Translations under genes and position numbers: made by a program
Assembly: GCA_023678885.1 (NCBI GenBank)
Contig: CM043009.1
Coordinates: 20,763,117-20,827,116 of the forward strand
Source: Pogostemon cablin
Taxonomy: Eukaryota > Streptophyta > Magnoliopsida > Lamiales > Lamiaceae
Reading direction: 5' to 3'
Length of the DNA: 64,000 nucleotides
Notes under the pieces: generated by a model
Databases searched by the model: none
What the model was told of the DNA's origin: nothing
The model's input: the letters and a program-made list of their open reading frames with translations, nothing else
Part shown: piece by piece, positions 11,088 through 21,673 of the stretch
How positions within the stretch are numbered: position 1 is the stretch's first letter
Layout of the letters: every line of letters begins with the position of its first letter

Positions 11088-11419
11088 AAAAAAAATAAAT
11101 TGTCTTTTACCGAGAGAATATTTTTTTTAGGTAAAAGCCTTAATTTTATTGTTAAATTGATCTACCAGTCAAATTCATTGAAAAAATTATGGTTGGAAAA
11201 TTTTTAGCAACAAAAATTCTATTCTTTTCCTAAATTAATAATGAATTAATTGAAACAAAAAATCACAGGCTTTACTTTTATTACAAATTAATCCTCACAT
11301 TTGAAAAATTACAAATTAATCAACACCTTTAATCATTATTGCAAAATGTATCCAATTTCATTGTATGAAAGAAAAAAAATGCATCAATATTGACACGCAT
11401 ATTTCGTGTACGGATAATA

Positions 11420-11620
11420 CTCCCTCCGTCCGCTCCTAAGAGTCTCATTTTTTATTTTGGGCCTTTTTACACATATGGGACCCACACACACGCACTAATA
11501 CAACTAAAAAATGGGACTCATACCTCCACTAATACAATTATCCACTTCACATTAAATAATAATACTCCTTAATCCACGTGCCAATAAGCAAATGGATCCC
11601 TTTGTGGCGGACGGAGGAAG
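11420..11620. mobile_element. Stowaway-like MITE
   Basis: Starts ctccctccgtcc after TA and ends near ggacggaggaag, an inverted terminal repeat typical of Stowaway elements. The right TA is degraded. Confidence 0.8.
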
Positions 11621-11683
11621 AACATTTCATTGGGGGCAAAGACTTACTCCATAATATAATTACATTCGTTTTTAAGTAGAGTA

Positions 11684-11785
11684 CTCCCTCCGTCCAATCA
11701 TAGGTCTCTATTTACTTTTTGAACGTAGATTAAGGAATATTAATATTTTATGAGTAGTAGATAGTTATATTAGTAATAAATTCCA
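11684..11785. mobile_element. Partial Stowaway-like MITE
   Basis: Left end ctccctccgtcc after TA, with Stowaway-like interior (acgtagattaaggaatatt). No right terminus; the end is approximate. Confidence 0.55.
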
Positions 11786-12119
11786 CACCTTTAAACATTG
11801 TTGCAAAATGCATCCAATTTTTCAAAAAAAAAAAATATCCCAACTTTTAATTACAAATTCGGTGTGCTTTGCAAAATAATGATTAAAGGTGGGATTTACT
11901 TGCAATTTCTGAAAAATATGAATTAATTTGCAATAAGAGTAAAGTTCGTAATTTTTTTGCTATTAATTCATTAATTAATAATTTCATTGAATTCATTGCT
12001 AATTATTTTGTTGGTAATTTATATAGTACTGTAATTCAATTGGTATTCAGATGCTTACAAAAATGCAATTTTTATTGGCAATTAATTCATTGGAAAGCAA
12101 AAAATGAGTTTTTTTCCAG

Positions 12120-12779
12120 GTTAGCACGAATTAAGCAGTTAACCAACTTCAATAAATTCAAACAAATTAACCTAAAACTTTTTGGGTCTTACACCAATTA
12201 GAAAAATATAATGTGGTATAAAGTTTAGTACTTTTCGATCTGGACATTCTCTACTAAAAAAAATTACACCTTAAATTTAGTAAAAGCACTTGAAAGAGTA
12301 ACCTCAACATCTTATTTTCAAAAATTACATCCATACACATGTTAGATTTTTTATTTATTATATAAAAATTAGATTCAATATATATAAAAATATTATTATT
12401 TTATATAAAATATGTTTATGTGTGGAATCCTATATCCGAAGAGGTAAAGTGAATGCGTATAGTGTCAACTCTCAAAATGACCAAATAAATTGATAAATGA
12501 TTAAGATGTAAATTTAATTTTTTTTCATCATTTTCTAGTTCCGCAGGATTTATAATTAGATGATAGTCATCATAATTTATTCCGTAATTGAAATTGACAA
12601 AAAGTAATCTTAATATATTCTCCTTTTCTAATTTTGTGAGAACAAGATATTATTCTTATATATATTATATATATTCTCCTTTTTATTTTCTTTACATTAA
12701 GTAAATATTTCAAGACACTTTATTCCCTTTCATTTCATTTGGGAAGAATACTAATTTACTGCATGAACCTCTATTTTTA
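12120..12779. other. AT-rich spacer, nothing recognised
   Basis: No ORF, repeat boundary or RNA gene could be supported here. Confidence 0.4.
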
Positions 12780-13746
12780 CTGCCTTGCTTAGTTACTTAA
12801 CCGACCTTTATTTTGCTGTAAATGCTAATAAAATCAATCCTTATTATACAATACAACTCATGTAATAAGTATAGAACTTTTCATGAAATAAAATTAACTG
12901 GCTCTCGCCGGCACACATAACAATATAACATAAACTTCTTCTTTATATATAACTTAAAAATAATAATTTTTTGAAAATATATTAACATTTCTTAAACTAC
13001 ATGTGTAGAAAAAATTAATATTAATTTTTTTCTAAATAAAAATTTTTATTTTTTATTTTTCCTTTTAAAAGTTTACATTATTTCTTTTCTCAAGCAAACA
13101 TTAAATTTGAATTCATGAATAGTATATATTCTTATCCCTCCCTAGATCGATCAGATTAGAGAAGAAAATTTAAAAAGTGAAAACAAAGAATCATGTATTT
13201 TTCAAAAATTCACTTATGTACTTTAAGGTGTTAACCTACCACACGTTGTATCCTTTTACCTAAAGGCCACGAATCCTAAATTCCATCGGTTCGATAATTT
13301 AACTTGATTGCCCGTGACTACACTACAAGAGTACACTTGCTCTTTATTTCAAATAAAGAAAATTGCGATCAAATTCATGACCCCTTAAACTTAAATTATT
13401 GCTCGTCCCCGAGCAACGAAAATGATGAAAAAAAAGTGGAGAAATTTTCACGTAAAAAAAGACCTAACGAACATAAGTAATGATATATCATAAGCAATAA
13501 GGACTACAAGTTATATCAAGTCACCCTACAATATTAAATTTATAACATGAAAAATTAACAATTTTAATTTGAAGAGATTAAAGAGTAACTATTTGGTGTG
13601 TATGCGCAAAGGCGAAACTACGAGACCACATGTGTAGAAATAATTAATTAAACATTTTTTAAACTATGTGCGTAAAAGTTTTATTTTCCTTTTCAAAGTT
13701 TACATTATTTCTTTTCCGAATCGAACATTAAATTTGAGTTTATATT
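12780..13746. repeat. Relics of further tandem copies of the peptide locus
   Basis: 12780-12895 resembles the tail of peptide copy A (8911-9010). 12995-13260 resembles 13625-13890: both hold catgtgtagaaa, agtttacattatttcttttc, cattaaatttga and a block ending ctaccacacgtt. The peptide unit was therefore duplicated more than twice, and parts were later lost. No peptide exon remains in this stretch. Confidence 0.6.
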
Positions 13747-14991
13747 TGAATGGTTTATAGATTCTTTACCCCTCCCTAAATCGATGATGGAACATATTTG
13801 TCAGTGAAAACAAAGAATAATGTATTTTTTAAAACTTCACTTTGTATATTTTTAGGTGTTGAACTACCACACGTTTTATCTTTTAATATATAGAGAATAT
13901 TAGTTTTTTAATCTCCATTATTATTTTGATAAGATTTTATATTGATGATCGGTTTAAATTTTTCCTCAATTGCCACGTTGGATGAAGCTACTAGAAAGCC
14001 TCTATTTGAGACGTCATGTGCGGCAACGCATGCGATTTTTCGACAAAAAAATCAATTTCACCAAAATTAGTCAATATCGGGAGTTAGGGGATGAAATTGA
14101 AAATTGTATCTTTTTTTGGGACGGAATCAAAAATTCTCTAAAGTTATGATTGGTTCAAATTTTCCTCAGTTGCACGCTGGATGAAGCTACCGAAACACTC
14201 TAATTTGAGACGTCATCTGCGGTACACATGCGATATTCTGGCCAAAAAATCAATTTCTGGCGATTTTGAGATCAAAATTGACAAATATTAAGAGTTACGG
14301 GACAAAATTGAAAATTTTATCTTTTTTGGCGGAATAAAAAAATCTCTATAGTTATGGGATAAAAAGTGATTTTAACTAGATGATTGTTTTATTGATGATT
14401 TTTTTTGGTGTTGAATATGTCTATAAATGATGGAAAAAAGAATTAATTAACCTTTCAGATATGTTGATGAATATAAATTGGTGTTTATCTTGAAAGTTGG
14501 AGATAAGTGGCAATAAATGTGTTTGTTGATGCTATAAATCATTGTTTTGTGGGGTCAGTGAGAAATCAAGTTAGTTACATATGCTTGATTGAATGTACAA
14601 GATGGAGAAGAAGCGTTTGCAATTAAGCATATTGTTGTTATTATGCTTGTTAAGGGGTTACATTTCTTTCTCATATAATTCTCTTTTCCCTCTCTCCAAT
14701 ATGATAATTAAAAAGGAATTAATTCTATGTTTTTCGAGATTAATTAATTTAGTAGGAATTTATAAGATGAATTAGTATTAATCATGATATATATTATAGG
14801 CTATGTTGATTTTGAAACAGGGGAGAATGCGATGAAGTCGGATACAAGGGAGAAACCGTTTACGAAAGATTGCAAGTTCTGGAAGGGAGCGGACCGAGCA
14901 AAATGTGGTCCCAAATGTGAGCCCGAACACTGTAGCAAGATATGCGAACCCGTTCCGAAGGCGGAGGACTCCGAGTGTGTTGGTTACAATT
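13747..14991 (+). repeat. Segmental duplication, copy B
   Basis: Matches copy A (1231-2424 and 8769-8810) with a nearly constant offset of about 12.52 kb once Copia-1 is counted. Copy B has no Copia insertion at cgaac (14945-14949), which shows the empty site. Confidence 0.88.
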
Positions 14992-15041
14992 TCTACAGCA
15001 AATCGATGGAATCTAAGGAGTTTGAATGGGGGATCGTATGA
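14593..15041 (+). CDS. Secreted cysteine-rich (defensin-like) peptide gene, copy B, altered 3' end
   Basis: Exon 1 (14593-14656) gives the same leucine-rich signal-like start as copy A. The intron is 14657-14799 and exon 2 is 14800-15041, ending TGA. Cysteines follow C-x10-C-x3-C-x4-C-x3-C-x10-C as in copy A. After CVGYN the two copies part: copy B continues FYSKSMESKEFEWGIV and stops, so it lacks the CxC and the final cysteines. It is either a shortened, possibly non-functional paralog or its last exon was replaced by unrelated DNA. The start codon is the first ATG of the leucine-rich frame. A second ATG four codons in (MEKK) is equally plausible. Expression is unknown. Confidence 0.4.
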
Positions 15042-15148
15042 TTTGTTAGAGGAATCCAGTGGGGAGAGGAATCGATGATTTAGGGGGTGATTACATCGGT
15101 AGAGTGTGATTTTTAATTGTTGGAAGAGGAATTTGATCAAATTTAAAT

Positions 15149-15412
15149 TTGATTCATGCTGAATTAGAGATTTTGAACAAGGAAAGTTTCAACATTGATG
15201 AGAAATGTGAATCTGATTCTCAAGTACAGTGCATGCGACAAGACCGCGGACAGTGCAGATCTGTAGCAATAAATTGTGCTTCAACCGGCTGCTTAGGTAG
15301 CTATTCATTTTTAATGAAGTTATTTGGTGTTGAACGGTGGAGATTGCATTTAGTTGTCTTCAAGGGATGGATTGGACCCGTGGTCACCAGTGACCACGAG
15401 TCACAGAAGTAA
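15149..15412 (+). CDS. Short cysteine-containing ORF downstream of peptide copy B
   Basis: An 87-codon ORF. Its first half carries five cysteines in 31 residues (KCESDSQVQC, GQC, INC, STGC, spacing x7, x7, x6, x4), then becomes hydrophobic and basic. It sits 108 bp after the stop of peptide copy B on the same strand. It could be a displaced exon of a related cysteine-rich peptide, with a possible donor after TGCTTAG (about 15295), or a chance ORF. No signal peptide is visible at its start and no family is recognised. Confidence 0.2.
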   Translation: MIHAELEILNKESFNIDEKCESDSQVQCMRQDRGQCRSVAINCASTGCLGSYSFLMKLFGVERWRLHLVVFKGWIGPVVTSDHESQK

Positions 15413-15766
15413 GCCTCAGAATTTTAATTTATTTTTATAAAGTAAAATTAATATTTACCCAAGTTGAAATTATTTATTACTTAGGATTTTTAAATAAAGT
15501 ATAAACTTTTATTCAATTCAAAATTACAAATATAAATTTATTAATTTATTAAACTAATTAATTATGGAAAAGATAAAAACTAATTTTTATGGCGAAAATT
15601 TATGTGAGACTACCGCTAAAAATGAATTTCGTGGTAGCTAAGAGGAATGAAGTGAAGCCCATTTTCCTAGGCCTAGAATCGAAAGAATAAAAAAACCAAG
15701 AAGAAAGCACTATTTCCTCTAGTTTAATGGAGGGATTTTAATAAAAAAATTTATATATAATTAATA
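15413..15766. other. AT-rich spacer, nothing recognised
   Basis: No ORF of note and no element boundary before the MITE that begins at 15767. Confidence 0.4.
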
Positions 15767-16031
15767 CTCCCTTCATCCCATAATTATTTACATTATGGAG
15801 ATTAAGAAAATTTGTTTTTTGGATCAATTTTATTGATTTTTGGTGTGTAATGTAGTTTTTTGAGGTGATAAACAAATTATAAATTATGTTATTTGTGTTA
15901 TAAGAGAATGATAAATTTATAATTAAAATATACTATTAAAGTTAGAATTGATGTGATATTTTTTTTTGGGATGATATTTAATGTGGTACGAATAGAATCG
16001 AAAATGTGAAATTTAATATCGATGAAGGGAG
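15767..16031. mobile_element. Stowaway-like MITE
   Basis: Begins ctcccttcatccc after TA (15765-15766) and ends gatgaagggag before TA (16032-16033). 265 bp. Confidence 0.85.
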
Positions 16032-16417
16032 TATAAATTAATAATACATCTCACAATAAGCTAAGTATTTCATTAACAATAACATTTATATTAAAACATA
16101 ACTAATTGCAAAAAAAATAATAATAACAACTGTTATAATGGAGTATTTATAAGTATTTGTCATGAATTGAGATCTTGATTTTAATGAAGTTATAGTATTT
16201 AAAGTGGATGGTAAGATAGATAGTATGCATGATGCGATCTCAAGTAAAGATGTCATGAATTGGATGTTTGTAAATTTCCTCTTTCAATCTTTAAAAAAAG
16301 AAAAAAAATTAAAATAATTTTTATTCTATCAATCTTATTTTGTAACACGTTATACAGTATATCTTGAGCTTCGCGATTTCAATGAAAAAGTCGTACACAT
16401 ATTATTTAAAATTTATA
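16032..16417. other. AT-rich spacer
   Basis: Between two Stowaway-like MITEs. No gene seen. Confidence 0.4.
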
Positions 16418-16639
16418 CTCCCTCCGTCCGAAAAGTGGACATTTTGCTATTTTGGGCGTCTACACCAAAGGTCCATATTTCCCTTTTTAAACACATTGGA
16501 CTCACACACATTACTAATACAATAAATTTATGGGACCCATACACCCCACTAATACAACTACCAACTACACATTAAATAATAATACTCCTTAATCCACGTG
16601 CAAAAAGTAAATGTCTACCTTTGAGGTGGACGGAGGGAG
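16418..16639. mobile_element. Stowaway-like MITE
   Basis: Begins ctccctccgtccg after TA (16416-16417) and ends ggacggagggag before TA (16640-16641). 222 bp. Confidence 0.9.
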
Positions 16640-17499
16640 TACCTTTTAGAACAAAATATTATACTCTACATACATTAACAAAAAACACTAGCCGACAATG
16701 ACAGAATTTGTGACGGATTGACGGACTTTGTGATGGAAAAGCGCCCGTCACCCAAACATGCGTCACAAAGTGTTTGTGACGGTCCCGCCCCAATTAGTGA
16801 CGGATTTTGTGACGAAAAACGTTAGTGACGGAATTTTTGACGGTTTTTTTAACCAATATTTGTTACGGACTTTGTAACGGTTTCATTTGTGACGGAATTT
16901 TCCATCGCAAACTTAAATTTAAAAAAAATTTGATTAGGCAAGAATCGAACCTTGTTGCTGGACCGGCTACCGCTAAACTATTTATATTTTATTATATTTG
17001 TACCCTTATACCTTCTTTAGAATTTAATTATGTAGATTGACCCCCAACCAGGTGTGAACCTGGGTGGGCACTATACAAGAGTGCTTGTGCACAAGTGTTG
17101 AGTGTTTTCTATTAATTTTTAATAAATATTATATATATTCAATTAATTTGTATTAAAATAACATCAACCAACTTTCAAAATAAATATGGTGGTAATATTG
17201 ATTAATGTAATATATATTAATATGACAAATAATTATTAAAACATTAATTGATTTATTTTATTATTTATTTAAGATAAATATTAAAATTTTCATAATTTTA
17301 AAAAATCCTTATAAATTTTAAATTCTCAATCTATAAATAATATCTAAATATATTATTTATTTATAGATGAAAAATAGGTTAATTTGCATTAAAATAAATA
17401 ACATTCTCCTAATTTCTCAATTTAATCCTCTTGTTAGAAAATACATAATCTTTATATTTTTCTTAATTCAATCACAAACTTTATTTTTATCTATTAAAT

Positions 17500-18154
17500 A
17501 CACGATCTTTTTTTAAAAAAATTTAAATAACTTTTTAAAAGTATGAGGTGTCGCAACGTGGTTAAATTTTGAATATATTTTTTTGTTTTAATATTACATG
17601 TATAATCTTTCTACTTTTTGTTGTTGTTGTTGTTGTTGTTATTATTATTATTATTATTCATGTATATATCTTTAAATCATGCATATCTATAAATTAAAAT
17701 CATCTTTAATCATATTTTTTTGATTGGTTAAGGAATAGATAATCAATAAAATATATCCAACTTATTAATATTATTATTCATGTACATCTTCAAATTAAAT
17801 ATCACCTTTAATCATATTTTTTTTATTGGAAACAGATAATTAAGTCAATCAGTAAAAATATATCCAACTAATAATTTATTTTTTATTTTTATTCTTTCTT
17901 GGCTACAAATAGATAATTAAACCAATCAATAAAAGCATATATATCTTAAAAAAATTATATAAATAGAGCAAAAAGTTAGGAGTAAAAGTTATAATTTTTT
18001 GTAAATTCTTTATATTGATGAAAATAGTTGCCTAGCTTAAAAAATCTTCCTAATTAATGTTGAATTGTTACATGACACATATTATTTAATTTATAAAATA
18101 TAAAATAAAAGTAATAATTAAATGATCCCGCGTAGTACGCGGGTTTCATACTAG
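17500..18154 (+). mobile_element. Helitron-like fragment with 3' terminus
   Basis: At 18127-18143 lies a perfect hairpin (cccgcg, loop tagta, cgcggg), followed 11 bp later by CTAG at 18151-18154 and then T, the classic Helitron 3' end (hairpin, CTRR, insertion before T). Interior phrases such as caaattaaatatcacctt and tttttattggaaacagataa recur in reverse orientation near 59340-59480. The 5' TC end was not identified, so the start is arbitrary. Confidence 0.5.
17621..17658 (+). repeat. (TTG)n then (ATT)n microsatellite
   Basis: Uninterrupted gttgttgtt run passing into attattatt. Simple-sequence repeat inside the Helitron-like region. Confidence 0.85.
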
Positions 18155-19465
18155 TTAAGTAATATACATAAATCACGCATACTAATTCTTTAGGGCTATT
18201 CATGTTTATCTTCAAATTAAATACCACCTTTAATCATATTTTTCATTAGTTAGAATACTACTTTTATTTATTTATTTATTTATTTATTATTATTCATGTA
18301 TATTTTTAAATTATGTATATCTATAAATTAAATAGCACATTTAATTATATTTTTTGATTGGTTATAATAATTCATTCGCGTATTACGTGAGAATCTGTAC
18401 TCGTATATATATAATCTTAAAGTTTTATTATTTAATTACAAATGCATCTATATACAAAATATATGACTATATTATTTAATAAAAATCAAGATACATAAAT
18501 ATTTAAATTATAACAATTCATACAACTCATCGCTGTTTAAAATTAAAGTAACTCTGTTCTCATAATTATTTTGATTTTAAAATTAACATTACTATACAAT
18601 ACAGTATATTCAATTATTCAAAGTAAATAAATTCACAATAAATATTAAATGAATAATAATTTCTTAAAAAAAACTCTGTTCTCATTATTATTTTGATTTT
18701 AAAATTAATATTACTATATACAACACAATATATTCAATTATTTAAGTTTAAATAAATTCACAATAAATATTAAAAATAATAATTTCTTTAAAAAATAACT
18801 TTGTTCTTATAATTATTTTAATTTTAAAATTAATATTATTATATAAAACAATACAATATATTTAATAAATTAACAATACATATTAAAAGAATAATAATTT
18901 CTTTAAAAAAATCATGTAAGTTTAATTTATATAATTAAATTAAATAGCATAATGTACATGTGTAACGAGCAAGTACAATTTTAATAATTTTTTTTAAATT
19001 GTAAATTGTGTTCCGTCACAAAGTTCATCACAAAGTTTGTGATGAATTTTGTGACAGACGAAGTCCGTCACAAATGAGAATCTTTACATTGTGACTACAT
19101 TTTTCCTTCACTAATTAAAAAAAATAAAAATAAAATATTTTTGTGACGAATAAATATCGTCACAAATTTGTCCGTCACAAATGAGACCCTTTACATTGTG
19201 ATCATATTTTTCCGTCACTAATTAAAAAAATAAAATTAAAATATTTTTGTGACGAAAAAAAGTCCGTCACAAATACCGTTACAAATATCGGGAATGACGA
19301 AATTTTAAACAGACAACTATTAGCTGTCACTATTTTCAAAATATCGTCATAAAGTCCGTCACAATTGTGATGGCAAAATGTCTGTCACAAAAATCCATCA
19401 CTGTCGAGCAATTTTTTTGTAGTGATATTTTGTAGGATCGAAGATACAAGATAACAATTCTTATA

Positions 19466-19995
19466 CTCTCTCCGTTCGGGGTATATTTTTCAGTTTACGG
19501 GCATGAAAATTAAGAATGATTTTTTTTAAAAATATACTTCTTCCGTCCCTCCTTAAGAGGGCCGTTTACTTTTTGGCACGTAGATTAAGAAGTATTATTA
19601 TTTAATATGTAGTGGGTAGTTGTATTAGTAGGAACGTAGGTCCCAACATTTAATTATATTAGAGGGGGTGTGTGGGTCCCATATGTGTAAAAAAGGAAAG
19701 GGGACTCTTTTGGTGGGACGACCAAAATGAAAAAATGGTCCTCTTAGCCTGAGACGAAGGGAGTATAATGCAAGAAAAAGTAGGGATAAATTAGTAATTT
19801 TAAGAGAAAAATAATTAAAGTTGTTGAGAATGCTGAATAAAGTGTAAAAAAATTAATAAAGTGGTTGGAATTGATTAATAAAGTGTAAAATGTAAGATGC
19901 AGTATAGTGTACTTTTATTATTAATGAAATGAGTACAATTCGTGGGATATCCCAATAAGAATAGTGAGTATAAATATGTGAGATAGAGGAAATAA
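19466..19995. mobile_element. Stowaway-like MITE (outer) interrupted by a second MITE
   Basis: Left end ctctctccgttcgggg after TA; the interior matches the element at 22546-22836 (gtagggataaattagtaattt, ataaagtgtaaaaaa). The right end is decayed near 19995. The inner MITE 19537-19763 splits it. Confidence 0.7.
19537..19763. mobile_element. Stowaway-like MITE nested in another MITE
   Basis: Begins cttcttccgtccc after TA (19535-19536) and ends gagacgaagggag before TA (19764-19765). Confidence 0.85.
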
Positions 19996-20016
19996 TAAAA
20001 GTAATGCCTAATTATA

Positions 20017-20362
20017 CTGTGCACCTGGGTGAACCCTAAGATAGGACGCACATACTTTAAGAAACGTATACAAGTATAAATAAAAATATATACAATTATG
20101 AACAAAAATGTATATAATTTAATTGTTAGTTTTTCTAATAAAAAATTGAGTGTAAAAAAATACAATTATTAAAAAAACATATATACACTATTGAATAAAA
20201 ACTTATACACATATGGATGCTAGTTTTTTTAATGAAAAACTTAATGTAAAAAAGTATACAATTATTAAGAAACACGTATACAAAATAGAATAACATGTAT
20301 ACAAAATAAAATAAAAAATTATATACATATATGTGCACCCTTACATCCGAGTGCGCCTAATA
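20017..20362. mobile_element. Small AT-rich element with tgcacctggg / gtgcgcc ends
   Basis: Begins ctgtgcacctggg and closes near ccgagtgcgcc. The interior repeats cgtataca and tgtataca. The same start occurs at 26431. Family unknown; boundaries approximate. The minus-strand ORFs here are low-complexity translations (F, Y, L, I) and are not genes. Confidence 0.4.
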
Positions 20363-21665
20363 TCAACTCAAAAGTTATTATTATGTACATCATCAGTTAT
20401 TTATTGGATAATAACCCACTGTAGTTTATACCTTTAGTTATTCTATAAGTATAAATATAAAAGAAATTGGAGAGCATTTATTAAGTTAAATGTAAAAGTA
20501 TAGTATACCAAGAATTAAAAATTTAAAATATTAATAGTATAAATGTTAGATTAAAAAAAATAAGTTTTTAACATAGGATTTAGGGACATGGTATCCTCAG
20601 AGAACTCACAAGTTTGAACCTTATTATAAATTTTAAGGGCTCTACTTGCATGAGTTCATTATTAAGTTAGAGACCATTTTACGTTTTTTATAATAAGTTA
20701 TAATTTTTTTAAAATAATATTATCACTTATATTTAAAGTTTTATTATTTTTATTTATACTATAATTTGTTAAAGAAATAATTTAATAAATTATTATAATT
20801 TTTTATTTGAGTATATTTTTTTACATTAAAATATTATTATAACTTTTATTTGTTTTAAAAAAATAATTTCGTGAACCATTCATTGTGTGAGTCGATGCTC
20901 CGACTAATTTTTTTCAGATTTTTTTTTTTTAATTATCAAAGTCAACAAGTTATCGATTGTAATGATAATTTGAGATCCCAAAATTGTGGGATCTTTTTTT
21001 GGTTTGTCCAAATAATTAATTGCAAATAAGTGGTCGTAAATGGTCCAAATAATAATGAGCATGAAGATTGTGTTGTGCCAGCCTGGTTGTTGCGCATATC
21101 CGTTAAATTATTTAAAAATTCTAACTGATCTCATAATGAATTTAATTAATCTATATTCATCTTAGGCAAATAAAACTCATAGAACTTCATCTAAATTATT
21201 TAGAAGAGACTTTAATGTGAACAGTTATTTTTAGTATATAAAAGTTATTCTTTAAGAAATTATAAAAAAAAAATAGTATATAAAAGTTATTTTTAAAAAA
21301 AATAAAAATTTTTGAATGAAAATATTATATATCTCAACAAGAATATAAAATTTTAAAATATATAAGAATTTGAACAATAATATTTTCATTTAGAGGTAAT
21401 TTATTTAAAAAATAATTTGTCAAATAACTTCGTTTAATGAAGGTTCAAGGTAAACTCAATTCGTGTTTGCCATTATTTAATTAATCCTCCCTTCAATATA
21501 AAACTCTCCATATTTTTATGGCAAAAGAATGACATCTGTTTCATGAGAAAATTTGATAAAAAAAAATAATACTATTAAATTTGATAATAAATAATAGTGG
21601 TGTAATAAATTTATTTTATAAATAAATGGGATGCCCAACATATTAAAAAAAAGTTTTTGAAAGGA
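20363..21665. other. AT-rich intergenic DNA, no gene seen
   Basis: Low-complexity AT-rich sequence with no ORF above chance and no clear element ends. Confidence 0.4.
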
Positions 21666-21673
21666 ACTGAGAG

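Larger units (their letters stand above)
11088..12119. mobile_element. Degraded CACTA-like miniature element with inserted MITEs
   Basis: 11095-11260 (cttttaccga, taaaagccttaatttt, tttttagcaac) and 12000-12115 (ttgttggtaa, attggcaatt) resemble the left and right parts of the intact 302-bp element at 59865-60166. The middle is occupied by a Stowaway-like MITE (11420-11620) and a partial one (from 11684). No clean CACTA termini remain, so the ends are approximate. Confidence 0.45.
16686..19424. mobile_element. CACTA-like element, non-autonomous, with other repeats inside
   Basis: Starts CACTAGCCGAC and ends TTTTTGTAGTG, the CACTA/TAGTG termini of the family. Both ends carry many copies of the subterminal motif gtgacgga / tccgtcac (16710-16910 and 19010-19400). 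There is no transposase ORF. The flanking triplets (aaa and ata) do not form a clean 3-bp duplication. The middle (about 16920-18960) is unlike the ends and includes Helitron-like sequence, so it probably came in as later insertions. Confidence 0.7.

Noticed and set aside
17041..17110. tRNA-like or structured RNA (gtgaacctgggtgggcactataca)
   Set aside because: No cloverleaf could be drawn. The segment is a short less-AT-rich piece inside the CACTA-like element.
19875..20338. Minus ORFs rich in F, Y, L and I, resembling membrane proteins
   Set aside because: Low-complexity translation of an AT-rich element with tgtataca repeats. No start context or family.
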